A stretch of DNA of 64,000 nucleotides from Actinoplanes derwentensis (GCF_900104725.1 NZ_LT629758.1:10334001-10398000); one strand, 5' to 3'. Shown: positions 33,455 through 43,168, counted from the stretch's first letter. Notes: generated by a model from the sequence alone, not told the origin. Made by a program: numbers and translations.

Positions 33455-34321
33455 TTACCGGTTGGTCTCAGCTTCGCTGATGCGGTGCCCCTCGACGTCC
33501 GGTGCTGGCGGCGCGTCAGGACCTTGGTGCCCCGGCCGACGGGTGACGATCAGGAAGGCCACGGCGGTGAGGAACACGATGACCGAGGTCCACACGTTGA
33601 GTCGCAGGCCCAGGATGTGGTTGACGTCGTCGACCCGCAAGGACTCGATCCAGGCCCGGCCCAAGGTGTAGGCGGCGATGTAGAGCGCGAACACGCGGCT
33701 GCCGGTGAGCCGGAATCGCTTCTCGGCCCAGATCAGCAGGAAGAATACCCCGACACACCACAGCGACTCGTACAGGAATGTCGGGTGGTACAAGGCGATG
33801 TCGGGGGTGTCGGCGGGACGGTCGTCGGCATCGATGAGCAGCGCCCACGGCGCGGTGGTGGGGCCGCCGAAGAGTTCCTGGTTGAAGTAGTTGCCCCACC
33901 TGCCGATCGCTTGGGCCAGGACGAGACCAGGGGCCACCGCGCCGGCGAACGCGGTCAGCGAGATGCCGCGGCGGCGGCAGCCGATCCAGGTACCGACGGC
34001 ACCGAGCGCGACGGCTCCCCAGATTCCGAGTCCGCCTTGCCAGATGTACAGGGCTGCGGCGGGGTTCCGGCCTGGCGCGAAGTACAGCTGCGGGTCGGTG
34101 ATCACGTGGTACAGGCGGCCCCCGATGATGCCGAACGGCACCGCCCACGTCGCGATGTCGGTGACATCCTCGGCATTGCCTGACCGGGCGACCCAGCGTC
34201 GCTGGGTGATCAGCACCGCCACCACGATGCCTACCAGGATGCACAGTGCGTACGCCCTGATCGGGAAGGGGCCTAGATGCCAGACCCCCGGTGACGGGCT
34301 GGGCAGGTAGGCAAGACTCAT
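33455..34321 (-). CDS. lgt: Prolipoprotein diacylglyceryl transferase
   Basis: A 288-residue, seven-helix membrane enzyme that attaches diacylglycerol to lipobox cysteines. The Lgt signature AIGRWGNYFNQELFGG is intact, with HPTFLYESLWC and the C-terminal RAWIESLRVDD typical of the family. A GGAGAAAG site is three bases upstream of the ATG. It stands alone between the arsenic and sulfur regions; it may be a second genomic copy carried on the island (inference). Confidence 0.93.
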   Translation of the reverse strand: MSLAYLPSPSPGVWHLGPFPIRAYALCILVGIVVAVLITQRRWVARSGNAEDVTDIATWAVPFGIIGGRLYHVITDPQLYFAPGRNPAAALYIWQGGLGIWGAVALGAVGTWIGCRRRGISLTAFAGAVAPGLVLAQAIGRWGNYFNQELFGGPTTAPWALLIDADDRPADTPDIALYHPTFLYESLWCVGVFFLLIWAEKRFRLTGSRVFALYIAAYTLGRAWIESLRVDDVNHILGLRLNVWTSVIVFLTAVAFLIVTRRPGHQGPDAPPAPDVEGHRISEAETNR

Positions 34322-34482
34322 CGACTTTCTCCGTCCGCGTTAGCGGTGTCTGCACGATCCCGGCCGCCGGCAGCGATCTTCACCAGTCAGTATCGACGGC
34401 GTGACAAGCATGGCAACGTTCGGGTTCTGCGGGTGTCGGAGCCAATCTTCGTCAGGATGGAGCGCATCGAGTCGGGATCAGC

Positions 34483-35487
34483 TCAGTGGCGACGCCTGAT
34501 CTGACGGCGACTCGGGGTGAGGCAGACCGGGTGTCGCGCGCGGCCTGCGGTGCCGTTGGAGGCCGGACTGTCGTGATCCGTGAGGTGGTCTCTGCGGTGG
34601 CCACCGAGGTCGGCTGGGTCAGCGGCGGTGATCCGGTTGGCGCGGGTGAGGTCGCCTTCCGTCTGCGTCAGGGCAGTCCCGGGTTCGTGCAGGTAGCCGA
34701 GGACTCGGTCGAAGCCGATGCGGGCGAGGCGGATCACGATTTCCTCGGCACGGTCGGCGTCGGCGACCACGAGCAGAGTGTCGCCGGGCTGGGCGACGGT
34801 GCCGGCGGTTTCGGCGAACCGGCCGTAGGCCGGGATGTTCAGCGCCCCCTTGAGGTGCCCGGCGAAGGCGAAGTAGCCGGTGCGGCGGGCTGTCCGGCGG
34901 TGACCACGGTGAGGAACTGCTCGACGCTCATCGGGGCGCAGGCGTAATTGGTGCGGCGTTGCTCGCCGATGGTGGACAGGTTCTTGCCGCAGGCGGATCC
35001 GGCGCCGTGGGCGGGGAACACCCGAACTTCGTCGGGCAGGGCCATGAGTTTGTGCTGCACGCTGTCGTGGAGCATGTGGTCGAGTTCGTCGGCGGTCACC
35101 CCGGCGGAGACGAGCAGGTCGGGTCGGCCTACGTCACCGATGAACAGCGCGTCGCCGGTGTGTTCGTAGACGAGCACGCTGATCGATTCGGGGGTGTGCC
35201 CGGGGGGTTTCCATGATCTGCAGGGTGACGTCGCCGAGGCTGATGCGTTCACTATCGGTGAAGTGCCGGATCGGGTATTCGGTCTCGGCGCGCCGGCCGA
35301 ACCCCATCCAGGCGCCGGTGGCCGCGGCGACTTCGAGGTGGCCGGCGTGGAAGTGGGTGTTGATGACCCCGGCGATGGTCAGGCCGTGGGCCCGGGCGTC
35401 GGCGAGCACGGCCTGGCCCGTGGTCTCGTTGGCGATCAGGTATGAGGCCTGCGACAGGCAGTCGAGGTAGTACTGCGTGACCAGCAT
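34483..35487 (-). pseudogene. Frameshifted MBL-fold hydrolase-rhodanese protein
   Basis: From ATG 35487 the frame reads MLVTQYYLDCLSQASYLIAN through ISLGDVTLQIMETP, then shifts at a run of six Cs near 35208 (five would keep frame) into GHTPESISVLVYEH and DALFIGDVGRPDLL. A second shift near 34870 leads to FAGHLKGALNIPAYGRFAE, TLLVVADADRAEE and a rhodanese-like tail. The metal motif is also damaged: THFHAGHLEVAAATG lacks the Asp of HxHxDH. Likely an inactive persulfide-dioxygenase-like gene. Confidence 0.75.
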
Positions 35488-35528
35488 GATCTTCTTCCGT
35501 GGTCGGTGGTGTGGGGTCTCGGAGTGGA

Positions 35529-35900
35529 TCAGACGAGCCGGCCGGGGCGGCCGCCGTTGGCCTGTAGCGGCATCCCGGCGCTGGTCCAGGCGCCCATGCC
35601 GCCGGTGAGGTTGTGCACCTGCCGGCCGTCGCGGGCCAAAAGGACGGCGGCCTGCCGAGAGCGGGCCCCGGACCGGCAGACGGTGATCACCGACCGGTCG
35701 GCCGGCACTTCGGCGAGTCGGGCGGTGAGCTGCCCGAGCGGGATGTGCCGGGCCCGCGGCGCGTGCCCAGCGCGCCATTCGGCCGGTTCGCGTACGTCGA
35801 GCAGCATCGCGCCGTCGGCGATCAGCATGGTCGCCTGCTGCGGGTTCACGGACCGGTACGGCTTGCGGAACAGCTTGGTGAGCAGTGCGGCTACGGGCAT
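35529..35900 (-). CDS. Single-domain rhodanese (sulfurtransferase)
   Basis: A 123-residue protein with one rhodanese domain: LLDVREPAEWRAGHAP, and the active-site loop CRSGARSRQA with the persulfide-forming cysteine near residue 78. An ~20-residue N-terminal extension precedes it. AAGGGGA lies upstream of the ATG. A CstR-type palindrome at 35958-35973 stands 58 bp upstream, so it heads its own repressor-controlled unit. Confidence 0.9.
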   Translation of the reverse strand: MPVAALLTKLFRKPYRSVNPQQATMLIADGAMLLDVREPAEWRAGHAPRARHIPLGQLTARLAEVPADRSVITVCRSGARSRQAAVLLARDGRQVHNLTGGMGAWTSAGMPLQANGGRPGRLV

Positions 35901-35957
35901 CGGATCCCCTTTGGGGTTCGGTGGCGTGGAGGCGTGAGCGGGCACCTGTCCTATCGA

Positions 35958-35973
35958 ATACCCCTGGGGGTAT
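35958..35973 (-). promoter_or_regulatory. CstR/CsoR-type operator 1
   Basis: ATACCCCTGGGGGTAT, one of five related palindromes in the window. On the minus strand the second arm runs into TATTCG, a possible -10, 58 bp before the rhodanese ATG. Confidence 0.8.
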
Positions 35974-36034
35974 CTGAGAGTGGTGGCTGTGGTGTGCGCC
36001 GCTGTCGCGGATGTCAATCTCTGGGGAAGGGCGG

Positions 36035-36811
36035 TCAGGCCGTGACGGGGTTGACGATCGCCTGGACGGCGACGAACGCGGCGATGGCGAACACGAGCCA
36101 GGCGAAGGCGCGTTGCAGCCGCTGGGTGGGCAGCCGGGTGGCGATGCGGCCGGCCAACAGAGAGCCGGTGATCGCGGCGAGGGTGAACGCCGTGGTGATG
36201 CGGTAGTCGATGGCCGTGTCGCCGGCGTGCGCGGCGAACCCGGCGGCCGAGTTGACCACGATGATGACCAACGAGGTGGTGACCGCCGCAGGCATGTTCA
36301 GTCCGAGTAGCAGCACCAGGGCCGGGATGATCAGGAAACCGCCGCCGACGCCGAACAGACCGGTCAGGAAGCCGACGCCCAGGCCGGCGGCGATGGATTT
36401 GGGCAGGCAGCCGCGCCAGTTGATGCCGCCGCCGGGCAGGGCGCAGTCGCCGCCGGAATCGTCGGTGCCGACCAGCATCCGCCACCCGGCGATGACCATG
36501 AGCAGGGCGAACCCGGCCAGGACCAGGCGCGGGTCGAGGAGCCGGTTGACGGCGGTGCCGGCGAACGCGGCGGCGGCGCCAGTGCCGCCGACGATGGCGG
36601 CGATACGCCACTGCACCAGCCCAGCCCGTAGGCGCGGCAGCAGCGCGGTGGCCGACGAGATACCGACGACCAGCAGGGAGGTGGGCACCGCGGCGGCCAG
36701 GGTGAGGCCGGCGCCGTAGACGAGGGCGGGAACGGCGAGGATCGACCCGCCGCCGCCGAGCAGGCCGAGCAGGATCCCGATGAGAGCGCCGAGCCCGACA
36801 GCGGCGATCAT
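36035..36811 (-). CDS. TauE/SafE-family sulfite/organosulfur exporter
   Basis: A 258-residue membrane protein with eight hydrophobic segments in two halves, each with the family glycine-rich motif ([17 protein letters not shown] and [17 protein letters not shown]). The family exports sulfite, sulfoacetate or related anions. Coming after rhodanese and MBL genes it probably removes sulfite made from persulfides (inference). The ribosome site is weak. Confidence 0.9.
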   Translation of the reverse strand: MIAAVGLGALIGILLGLLGGGGSILAVPALVYGAGLTLAAAVPTSLLVVGISSATALLPRLRAGLVQWRIAAIVGGTGAAAAFAGTAVNRLLDPRLVLAGFALLMVIAGWRMLVGTDDSGGDCALPGGGINWRGCLPKSIAAGLGVGFLTGLFGVGGGFLIIPALVLLLGLNMPAAVTTSLVIIVVNSAAGFAAHAGDTAIDYRITTAFTLAAITGSLLAGRIATRLPTQRLQRAFAWLVFAIAAFVAVQAIVNPVTA

Positions 36812-36862
36812 GATCGGTCGCGCCCCGGTCGGCGGCAGACGCTGCAGCGATACGGCATCGGA

Positions 36863-37450
36863 TTACCGCCGGTCGCCGGTCAGTGCGGTGACGACCTGGT
36901 CGAGGTCGGTGCGCGGGCCGCGGTTGTAGGGCAGTCTGGCCAGTAGCATGCCCATCGCGCAGGTGTTGGTCAGTGCCGCGAAGGCAAGACCCCCACCGGC
37001 CAGCGCGGCCACCCACTTGACCGGATCGATCAGGACGCTGGCGAGCACCGCGAGCAGGACGATGCTGCCGGCGACCAGGCGGACCTGCCGTTCGAGGTCC
37101 CAGCGGGGTGTGCCGGTGGTGACCGGTGCGTTGGCGGCCTGCCAGGCGGTGATTCCGCCGGTGAGTACCCGCAGGTTCGGCAGACCTCCCCCGGCGAGGG
37201 CCTGTTCGGCCTGGCCGGCGCGCTGCCCGGAGCGGCAGACCAGAACGACCTGCTCGTCGAGGTGGTTGCGGAGTTCGTCGCGGTGCTCGCGCAGCAGATC
37301 CAGCGGCACGTTGTAGGAGCCGGGGATGTGCGTGGTCTCGAACTCGGCTGGGGTGCGCACATCGATCAGCCGAGGCGCGTGGCCGGTGGCGAGCAGGTGT
37401 TTCAGGTCGGGGACATCGAGGGCGGCGGGGGTGCCGGTGGGCGTGGTCAT
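36863..37450 (-). CDS. Rhodanese with C-terminal DUF2892 membrane hairpin (YgaP-like)
   Basis: A 195-residue protein. Residues 1-115 form a rhodanese domain (RLIDVRTPAEFETTHIPG; active loop CRSGQRAGQA). Residues 125-185 are a DUF2892-type two-helix membrane anchor (LVAGSIVLLAVLASVLI). This places persulfide transfer at the membrane. ATG 37450 has AGGAG 12 bases upstream; a GTG at 37483 overlapping the previous gene is an alternative. Confidence 0.88.
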   Translation of the reverse strand: MTTPTGTPAALDVPDLKHLLATGHAPRLIDVRTPAEFETTHIPGSYNVPLDLLREHRDELRNHLDEQVVLVCRSGQRAGQAEQALAGGGLPNLRVLTGGITAWQAANAPVTTGTPRWDLERQVRLVAGSIVLLAVLASVLIDPVKWVAALAGGGLAFAALTNTCAMGMLLARLPYNRGPRTDLDQVVTALTGDRR

Positions 37451-37469
37451 GTGGGGCTGGTGCTCCTGT

Positions 37470-38864
37470 TCAGTGTCCGGCAACGATGGGCAGGCCGGCG
37501 CCGGCCGCGGTGGGGTAGGCGTCGTCGATGTGCACGACCTGGCGACCTGCGCGTTGCAGCAGGCTGGTCGCTGCCGCGGCGCGATAGCCGGAGCCGCAGT
37601 GCACCCAGACCGTGCCGGCGGGCACGTCGGCGAGGCGGTGCGGCAGGTCGGGCAGCGGGATGTGGATCGCGCCGTCGATGTGGCCGGCCCGCCATTCGTT
37701 GGTCATCCGCACGTCGAGCAGAACGTCGACACGGGGCAGGCCGTGCGGTGATGTGCCGGTACGGGCGGCGGCCAGGTCGGTGAAGGCGGCGGTGGTGAGT
37801 TCGGTGAGGCGGGTGTCGTCGCCGCCGGACCATTGATCGGGGCTGCCTGTGGCGTGGGTGGCGGGCCGGTCGATGCCGATGCGGGCGAGTTCGCGCTGGG
37901 CGTCGGCGATCTGCTGGTCGTTGTCGCCGAGCAGGGTGATCGGCGCGCCCCACGGGGCCATCCAGCCGAGCCAGGTCGACATCGGCCCGTCCAGGCCGAA
38001 GCTGAGCGTGCCGGTCAGATGCCGATGTGTGAACGCCTTGCGGGAGCGCAGGTCGACCACCCACTCGCCGTCGGCGATCCGCTGCGCGAGTTCGGCCGGG
38101 TCGGCCACGGCGATCGGGGTGAGGTCGATCAGATCGGCGCCGGTGGAGTTGCGGGCACCCATGTGCGCGTAGTAGGCCGGATAGGCGTCCAGGCCGGCCA
38201 GGGTCTGCTGGACGAAGTCGTCGGTCTCCAGGCGCAGCGCCGGGTTGGCGGTGCGTTCCCGGCCGATGGTGGACTCCGGGGCGTCGGACTGGGTGGCCGA
38301 GCAGAAGCTGCCGAAACCGTGGGTCGGCCATACCTGGGCGCCGTCGGGCAGCAGGTCGGCCAACCGCCTGGCGGAGGCGTGCTGGTGTTCGGCCAGAGTG
38401 TGCGCGTGCTGTTTACCGAGCAGGTCGGTGCGGCCGGTGGTGCCGAACAGCAGCGATCCGCCGCTGAACACGCCGAGCGGCCCGGCGGTCTCGTCGAGGA
38501 TGTAGGACAGGTGGTGGAAGGTGTGGCCGGGCGTGGCGACGACCCGCAGGCGCATCCGTGGTGACACGGTGAGTTCGTCGCCGTCGGTCACCGCCCGGCG
38601 GTCGAAGCCGACATGATCGTCGGTGGCGACCAGGTAGGCCGCCCCGGTCAGCTTCGCCAGGGCGAGGCCGCCGGAGACGTAGTCGTTGTGCAGGTGGGTC
38701 TCGGCCACGTGGGTGATCCGCACGCCGAGGCTGCCCGCGAGGGCCAGGATGCGGTCGATGTCGCGTTGCGGGTCGATGACGACCGCTACCTGCCCGTCGT
38801 GGGCCAGGTAGCTCCGGTCACCCAGCGATGATGTCTGTACGACTTCCACGGTCACGTCAGTCAC
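37470..38864 (-). CDS. MBL-fold persulfide dioxygenase-like protein with two rhodanese domains
   Basis: A 464-residue protein. Residues ~1-240 are a metallo-beta-lactamase fold with the THLHNDYVSGG metal motif and ATPGHTFHH. A first rhodanese domain (~270-350) lacks the active cysteine (ITLLGDNDQQ), and a second (~370-464) has it (VHCGSGYRAAAA). ETHE1-type relatives oxidise glutathione persulfide to sulfite; in actinobacteria another thiol would serve. The ribosome site AAGGAG abuts ATG 38873 with no spacer, so the GTG three codons later (38864), nine bases from it, is the likelier start. Confidence 0.9.
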   Translation of the reverse strand: MTDVTVEVVQTSSLGDRSYLAHDGQVAVVIDPQRDIDRILALAGSLGVRITHVAETHLHNDYVSGGLALAKLTGAAYLVATDDHVGFDRRAVTDGDELTVSPRMRLRVVATPGHTFHHLSYILDETAGPLGVFSGGSLLFGTTGRTDLLGKQHAHTLAEHQHASARRLADLLPDGAQVWPTHGFGSFCSATQSDAPESTIGRERTANPALRLETDDFVQQTLAGLDAYPAYYAHMGARNSTGADLIDLTPIAVADPAELAQRIADGEWVVDLRSRKAFTHRHLTGTLSFGLDGPMSTWLGWMAPWGAPITLLGDNDQQIADAQRELARIGIDRPATHATGSPDQWSGGDDTRLTELTTAAFTDLAAARTGTSPHGLPRVDVLLDVRMTNEWRAGHIDGAIHIPLPDLPHRLADVPAGTVWVHCGSGYRAAAATSLLQRAGRQVVHIDDAYPTAAGAGLPIVAGH

Positions 38865-38899
38865 TGCGCTCATCTCCTTGTACGTCGTCGGGGTGGTGG

Positions 38900-39196
38900 T
38901 CAGTGGCCGGTCTCGACGGGATGTCCGGCCTGCCGCCAGGCCTCGGTGCCGCCGGCCAGCGACTGCACCCGGGCGCCCGCGGCGTCCAGCAGCCGGGCGG
39001 CGGCCAGGCTCCTGGCGCCGGAGTGGCACACCGTCACCACGTCCTGCCCGGCGTAGCGAGCGGCGGCCGTCTCCAGTTCGTCGAGTGGCACGTTCACCGC
39101 ACCGGGCAGATGACCGGCGGCGTACTCGTTCGGGCTGCGCACATCGAGCAACACCCCGGCGCCCAACTGGTCGACACGGATCTCTCTGACTGTCAT
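38900..39196 (-). CDS. Single-domain rhodanese
   Basis: A 98-residue rhodanese (VLLDVRSPNEYAAGHLPG; active loop CHSGARSLAA). First gene of a leftward operon of rhodanese, MBL-rhodanese, rhodanese-DUF2892 and TauE/SafE permease. GGAG lies eight bases before the ATG, and the CstR-type operator is 21 bp upstream. Confidence 0.92.
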   Translation of the reverse strand: MTVREIRVDQLGAGVLLDVRSPNEYAAGHLPGAVNVPLDELETAAARYAGQDVVTVCHSGARSLAAARLLDAAGARVQSLAGGTEAWRQAGHPVETGH

Positions 39197-39213
39197 TGCA
39201 AAACTCCGATCAG

Positions 39214-39232
39214 TGTATACCCCTGGGGGTAT
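39214..39232 (-). promoter_or_regulatory. CstR/CsoR-type operator 2 with -10 element
   Basis: ATACCCCTGGGGGTAT (39217-39232). On the minus strand its second arm runs into TATACA, a good -10 (39214-39219), so bound repressor would block the sulfur operon promoter. Confidence 0.85.
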
Positions 39233-39262
39233 GTTGCGGACATGGTTCGGCCATGAACAAGC

Positions 39263-39304
39263 CGCAAGACTGCCGGCCCTCGAGTTCGGGCCGGCAGTCT
39301 TGCG
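39263..39304 (-). terminator. Terminator of the cstR gene
   Basis: A 17-bp perfect stem (CGCAAGACTGCCGGCCC with its complement) and an 8-nt loop starts two bases past the cstR stop, separating it from the rhodanese operon promoter. Confidence 0.8.
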
Positions 39305-39305
39305 C

Positions 39306-39627
<322 letters not shown>

Positions 39628-39689
39628 GGATCCGGGTCCGAGTGACCCGGTGTGATCGCGGCTTGAGGCCTTTCGGCCCCCACCCAAAC

Positions 39690-39705
39690 ATACCCCCAGG
39701 GGTAT
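39690..39705 (+). promoter_or_regulatory. CstR/CsoR-type operator 4
   Basis: ATACCCCCAGGGGTAT, 42 bp upstream of the CoA-disulfide-reductase ATG. The second arm leads into TATCTT, a plausible -10. Confidence 0.85.
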
Positions 39706-39747
39706 CTTCGGTGCAGAGTTGTCATAGGCCAGGAAGCGAGAACAGAG

Positions 39748-41421
39748 ATGAAGACCGTCATCGTGGGCGCCGTGGCCGGCGGGATGTCAGCGGCGACCAG
39801 GCTGCGCCGCCTCGACCCCGAGGCCGACATCGTGGTGTTCGAACGCGGCGAACACGTCTCCTACGCCAACTGCGGCCTGCCTTACCACGTCGGCGGCGTG
39901 ATCGCCGACCGCGAGGCTCTGCTGCTGAACACACCCGACAGCCTGCGCGCCCGCTTCGACCTCGACGTCCGGGTCCGCACCGAGGTCGCCGCCATCGACC
40001 GCGACCGGCAAGCCGTACAGGTGCGTGAGATCGACGGCGGCCGACGGTACGAGGAGCACTACGACCGGTTGGTGCTCAGCCCGGGGGCGGCGCCGTTCGT
40101 GCCGGACCTGCCCGGCATCGAACGAGCGATGACCCTACGGTCGGTCACCGACGCCGATCGGCTCACCACCCTGATCGCCGAGCAACGGCCCAGGACCGCC
40201 GTGGTGGTCGGCGGTGGATTCATCGGCCTGGAGACCGCGGAGAACCTGCGCCGTCGCGGGCTGCCGGTCGACCTCGTCGAACTCGACCGGCAGGTGCTCG
40301 CGCCCCTGGACCCGGAGATGGTCACCGCGGTCCACGCAGAACTGCGCCGCCACGGCGTCCGCGTGCACTGCGGCACCGCCCTGACCAAGGTGTTGCCCGC
40401 CGCGGTCGAACTCACCGACGGCCGGCACCTCGACGCCGACCTGGTCCTGCTGGCCATCGGCGTACGCCCGGAGACCGGCCTGGCCCGGGCCGCCGGACTG
40501 GCCATCGGCCCGCGCGGCGGTATCGCCGTCGACGACGCGATGCGAACCAGCGACCCGCACATCTTCGCCGTCGGCGACGCGGTCGAGAAGATCGACCGTA
40601 TCGACGGCGAAACCACACTGATCCCTCTGGCCAACATCGCCAACCGGCAAGGACGCCTCGCCGCCGATACGATCGCCGGCCGCCCCGGCCGTCTGCAGGG
40701 GCGCCTCGGCACCGCCATCGTGCAGATCTTCGACCTGACCGTCGCCGTCACCGGCTGGAACGAGAAGCGCCTCCGCGCAGCCGGCCGCCCCTACCATGCG
40801 ATCCACACCCACCCCGCGTCCCACGCCGGCTACTACCCGGGCGCCCAGCCGATGTCGCTCAAACTGCTGTTCGACCCCCACGACGGGCGGATCCTCGGCG
40901 CTCAAGCCGTCGGCGGCGACGGCGTCGACAAACGCATCGACGTTCTCGCGACCGCGATCCGCGCAGGCCTGACCGCCGCGGACCTCGCCGACCTCGAACT
41001 CGCCTACGCGCCCGCCTTCGGCTCGGCGAAGGATCCGGTCAACATGCTCGGCTACATCGCCGACAACCTGCGCACCGACGGCCAGCACAGCCTGCAATGG
41101 CACGAACTCGACGACGCCCTCGCCGACGGCGCCACCCTGGTCGACGTGCGCACCGCCGCGGAACACTCCGCCGGGCACATCCCCGGCTCGATCAATCTGC
41201 CACTCGACGAACTGCGCGACCACCTCGACGACCTGCCCGACAGCGACCTGATCGTCTACTGCCAGGTCGGCCAGCGCGGCCACACCGCCACCGCCCTGCT
41301 CACCGGCCTCGGCCACCGAGCCATCAACCTCGACGGCGGCTACCGCACCTGGCAAGCCGGCAATGCGGCACGTCCACCATCAGAGACCCACGAGTCCCTG
41401 TACGGCCGCCGTCCGGAGTGA
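39748..41421 (+). CDS. CoA-disulfide/persulfide reductase with C-terminal rhodanese
   Basis: A 557-residue flavoprotein. The FAD motif VGAVAGGMSAATRLR opens the protein; the active cysteine is Cys42 in SYANCGLPYHVGG; the NAD(P) motif GGGFIGLETAENL lies near 155; the FAD end motif FAVGDAVE near 275. Residues ~450-540 are a rhodanese domain with Cys505 in YCQVGQRGH. CoADR-rhodanese proteins reduce CoA disulfide, persulfide or polysulfide. It is divergent from cstR, and an AGGAAG lies upstream of the ATG. Confidence 0.93.
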   Translation: MKTVIVGAVAGGMSAATRLRRLDPEADIVVFERGEHVSYANCGLPYHVGGVIADREALLLNTPDSLRARFDLDVRVRTEVAAIDRDRQAVQVREIDGGRRYEEHYDRLVLSPGAAPFVPDLPGIERAMTLRSVTDADRLTTLIAEQRPRTAVVVGGGFIGLETAENLRRRGLPVDLVELDRQVLAPLDPEMVTAVHAELRRHGVRVHCGTALTKVLPAAVELTDGRHLDADLVLLAIGVRPETGLARAAGLAIGPRGGIAVDDAMRTSDPHIFAVGDAVEKIDRIDGETTLIPLANIANRQGRLAADTIAGRPGRLQGRLGTAIVQIFDLTVAVTGWNEKRLRAAGRPYHAIHTHPASHAGYYPGAQPMSLKLLFDPHDGRILGAQAVGGDGVDKRIDVLATAIRAGLTAADLADLELAYAPAFGSAKDPVNMLGYIADNLRTDGQHSLQWHELDDALADGATLVDVRTAAEHSAGHIPGSINLPLDELRDHLDDLPDSDLIVYCQVGQRGHTATALLTGLGHRAINLDGGYRTWQAGNAARPPSETHESLYGRRPE

Positions 41422-41555
41422 ACCTGCCACCGGATGAGACGGCGCCGCCGCTGAAGGCGGCGACCGGTGGATGTCGAGGCACCACGGTGCAGCGGGTCGA
41501 TGGCGCTCCTGCACTGAAGAGGGCTTAGTCCTCTACGGCGCCGCCCGCCCCGTAG

Positions 41556-41571
41556 ATACCGTGGGGGGTAT
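41556..41571 (+). promoter_or_regulatory. CstR/CsoR-type operator 5 (imperfect)
   Basis: ATACCGTGGGGGGTAT resembles the four better sites. It lies 22 bp upstream of the SQR-like start, with TATCAG following as a possible -10. Confidence 0.7.
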
Positions 41572-41593
41572 CAGAGCCTGTGAGGTGAGCGCA

Positions 41594-42823
41594 ATGCGAC
41601 GGTTGCTCGTACTGGGTGCCGGTACAGCGGGCACGATGGTGGTCAACAAGCTGCGCCACCGGCTGCTCGCCCCGGACTGGCAGATCACCGTGGTCGAGCC
41701 CGGCGACACACACTTCTACCAGCCGGGCTACCTGTTCCTGCCATTCGGCATCTACGCGCCGGCTCAGGTCGTCAAGCCGACCCGGTCGTTGATCTCCGAC
41801 ACAGTGGAACTGATCCGTGGCGAGGTCGACAGGGTGGACCCGGCGGACAATCGGGTGCTGTTGTCCGACGGCCGGTCGCTGCCCTATGACTACCTGGTGA
41901 TCGCTACCGGCGTCACACCCCGGCCGGACCAGACACCGGGCATGCTCGACGGCGGCCGGTGGCGCCGCAGCATCTTCGACTTCTACACCTACGACGGTGC
42001 GCTCGCGCTGGCGCACGCCCTCGACACGTTCGACGGCGGCCGACTGGTCGTGCACATCACCGACATGCCGATCAAGTGCCCGGTCGCGCCACTTGAGTTC
42101 ACCCTTCTCGCCGATGCCCACCTGCGCCGGCGTGGCCTGCGTGACCGGGTCGAACTGGTGTACGCCACCCCGCTGCCCGGGGCGTTCACCAAACCGATCG
42201 CGGCCGCGCGGCTCGGCTCGATGCTCGACGACCGGAAGATCACCGTCGAACCGGACTTCCTGGTCGAACGCATCGAGGACAAGAGGCTCGTGTCCTACGA
42301 CGAGCGGGAGATCGCCTTCGATCTGCTGGTCACCGTGCCGCTGAACATGGGCGCCGACTACGTGGCCCGTTCGGGGCTCGGCAACGAGCTGAACCTGGTG
42401 CCCGTTGACCGGCACACCATGCTCGCCAAGGCGTACGACAACATCTTCGCCCTCGGCGACGCCAACGACATCCCGACCTCCAAAGCCGGGTCGGTCGCTC
42501 ACTTCTCCGTCGAAGTCTTCGCCGACAACTTCGTCGAGTACGCGGCCGGCACCCCGATGACCGGACGCTTCGACGGCCACGCCAACTGCTTCGTCGAGTC
42601 CGGCGACGGCAAAGCGCTGCTCATCGACTTCAACTACGACACCGAACCCCTGCCGGGCAGCTACCCGATACCGGTCGCCGGCCCGTTCCGGCTACTCGAC
42701 GAGACGGCCGTGAACCACTGGGGCAAGCTCGCGTTCCGCTGGATGTATTGGAACGTGCTCCTGCCCGGGCGGCCGATCCCGTTGCCAGCGCACATGTCGA
42801 TGGCCGGCAAGCAAACCCCGTGA
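41594..42823 (+). CDS. Sulfide:quinone oxidoreductase-like flavoprotein
   Basis: A 409-residue FAD protein of the SQR / type-II NADH dehydrogenase family: LLVLGAGTAGTMVVNKL, VVEPGDTHFYQPGYLFLPFG, DYLVIATGV, FALGDANDIPTSKAGSVAHF. Cys162 in DMPIKCPVAPLE matches a conserved SQR cysteine; Cys332 (HANCFVE) is a possible partner. SQR oxidises sulfide to a persulfide and passes electrons to quinone at the membrane; a C-terminal amphipathic segment (FRWMYWNVLL) could bind it. Heads an operon with DsrC- and DsrE2-like genes. GTG 41585 is an alternative start. Confidence 0.87.
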   Translation: MRRLLVLGAGTAGTMVVNKLRHRLLAPDWQITVVEPGDTHFYQPGYLFLPFGIYAPAQVVKPTRSLISDTVELIRGEVDRVDPADNRVLLSDGRSLPYDYLVIATGVTPRPDQTPGMLDGGRWRRSIFDFYTYDGALALAHALDTFDGGRLVVHITDMPIKCPVAPLEFTLLADAHLRRRGLRDRVELVYATPLPGAFTKPIAAARLGSMLDDRKITVEPDFLVERIEDKRLVSYDEREIAFDLLVTVPLNMGADYVARSGLGNELNLVPVDRHTMLAKAYDNIFALGDANDIPTSKAGSVAHFSVEVFADNFVEYAAGTPMTGRFDGHANCFVESGDGKALLIDFNYDTEPLPGSYPIPVAGPFRLLDETAVNHWGKLAFRWMYWNVLLPGRPIPLPAHMSMAGKQTP

Positions 42824-42839
42824 CCCGAAGGGAGCAGTC

Positions 42840-43154
42840 ATGCCCGTCACCACCATCGCCGGCCGCGACATCCACGTCGACGACGAAGGATTCCTGACCG
42901 TCTACGACGAATGGGACCCCGACCTGGCCAAGCGGTTGGCCGCGCAGATCGGCATCGACCTGACCGACGCGCACTTCAAAGCACTCACATTCCTGCGTGA
43001 CGACTACGCCACCCAAGGCGAGACCGCCACCCTGCGCCGCGTCTCCACGCTGGGCGGTATCCCGACCAGGCAACTGTTCGCGCTGTTCCCCAAGAAGCCG
43101 GCCAAGAAGATGGCCTACATCGCCGGCCTGCCCAAACCACACGGCTGCGTCTGA
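42840..43154 (+). CDS. DsrC/TusE-family sulfur carrier protein
   Basis: A 104-residue protein with the family pattern DEGFLTVYDEWDPDLAKRLA, HFKALTFLRDDY and RQLFALFPKKPAKKMAYIAG (in part). It ends GLPKPHGCV, with the penultimate Cys103 that carries sulfur as persulfide or trisulfide in DsrC. The second DsrC cysteine ten residues earlier is absent, so it resembles TusE or single-cysteine DsrC-like proteins. A GAAGGGAG site precedes the ATG. Between the SQR and DsrE2 genes. Confidence 0.9.
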   Translation: MPVTTIAGRDIHVDDEGFLTVYDEWDPDLAKRLAAQIGIDLTDAHFKALTFLRDDYATQGETATLRRVSTLGGIPTRQLFALFPKKPAKKMAYIAGLPKPHGCV

Positions 43155-43168
43155 AACGGAGCACCGCC

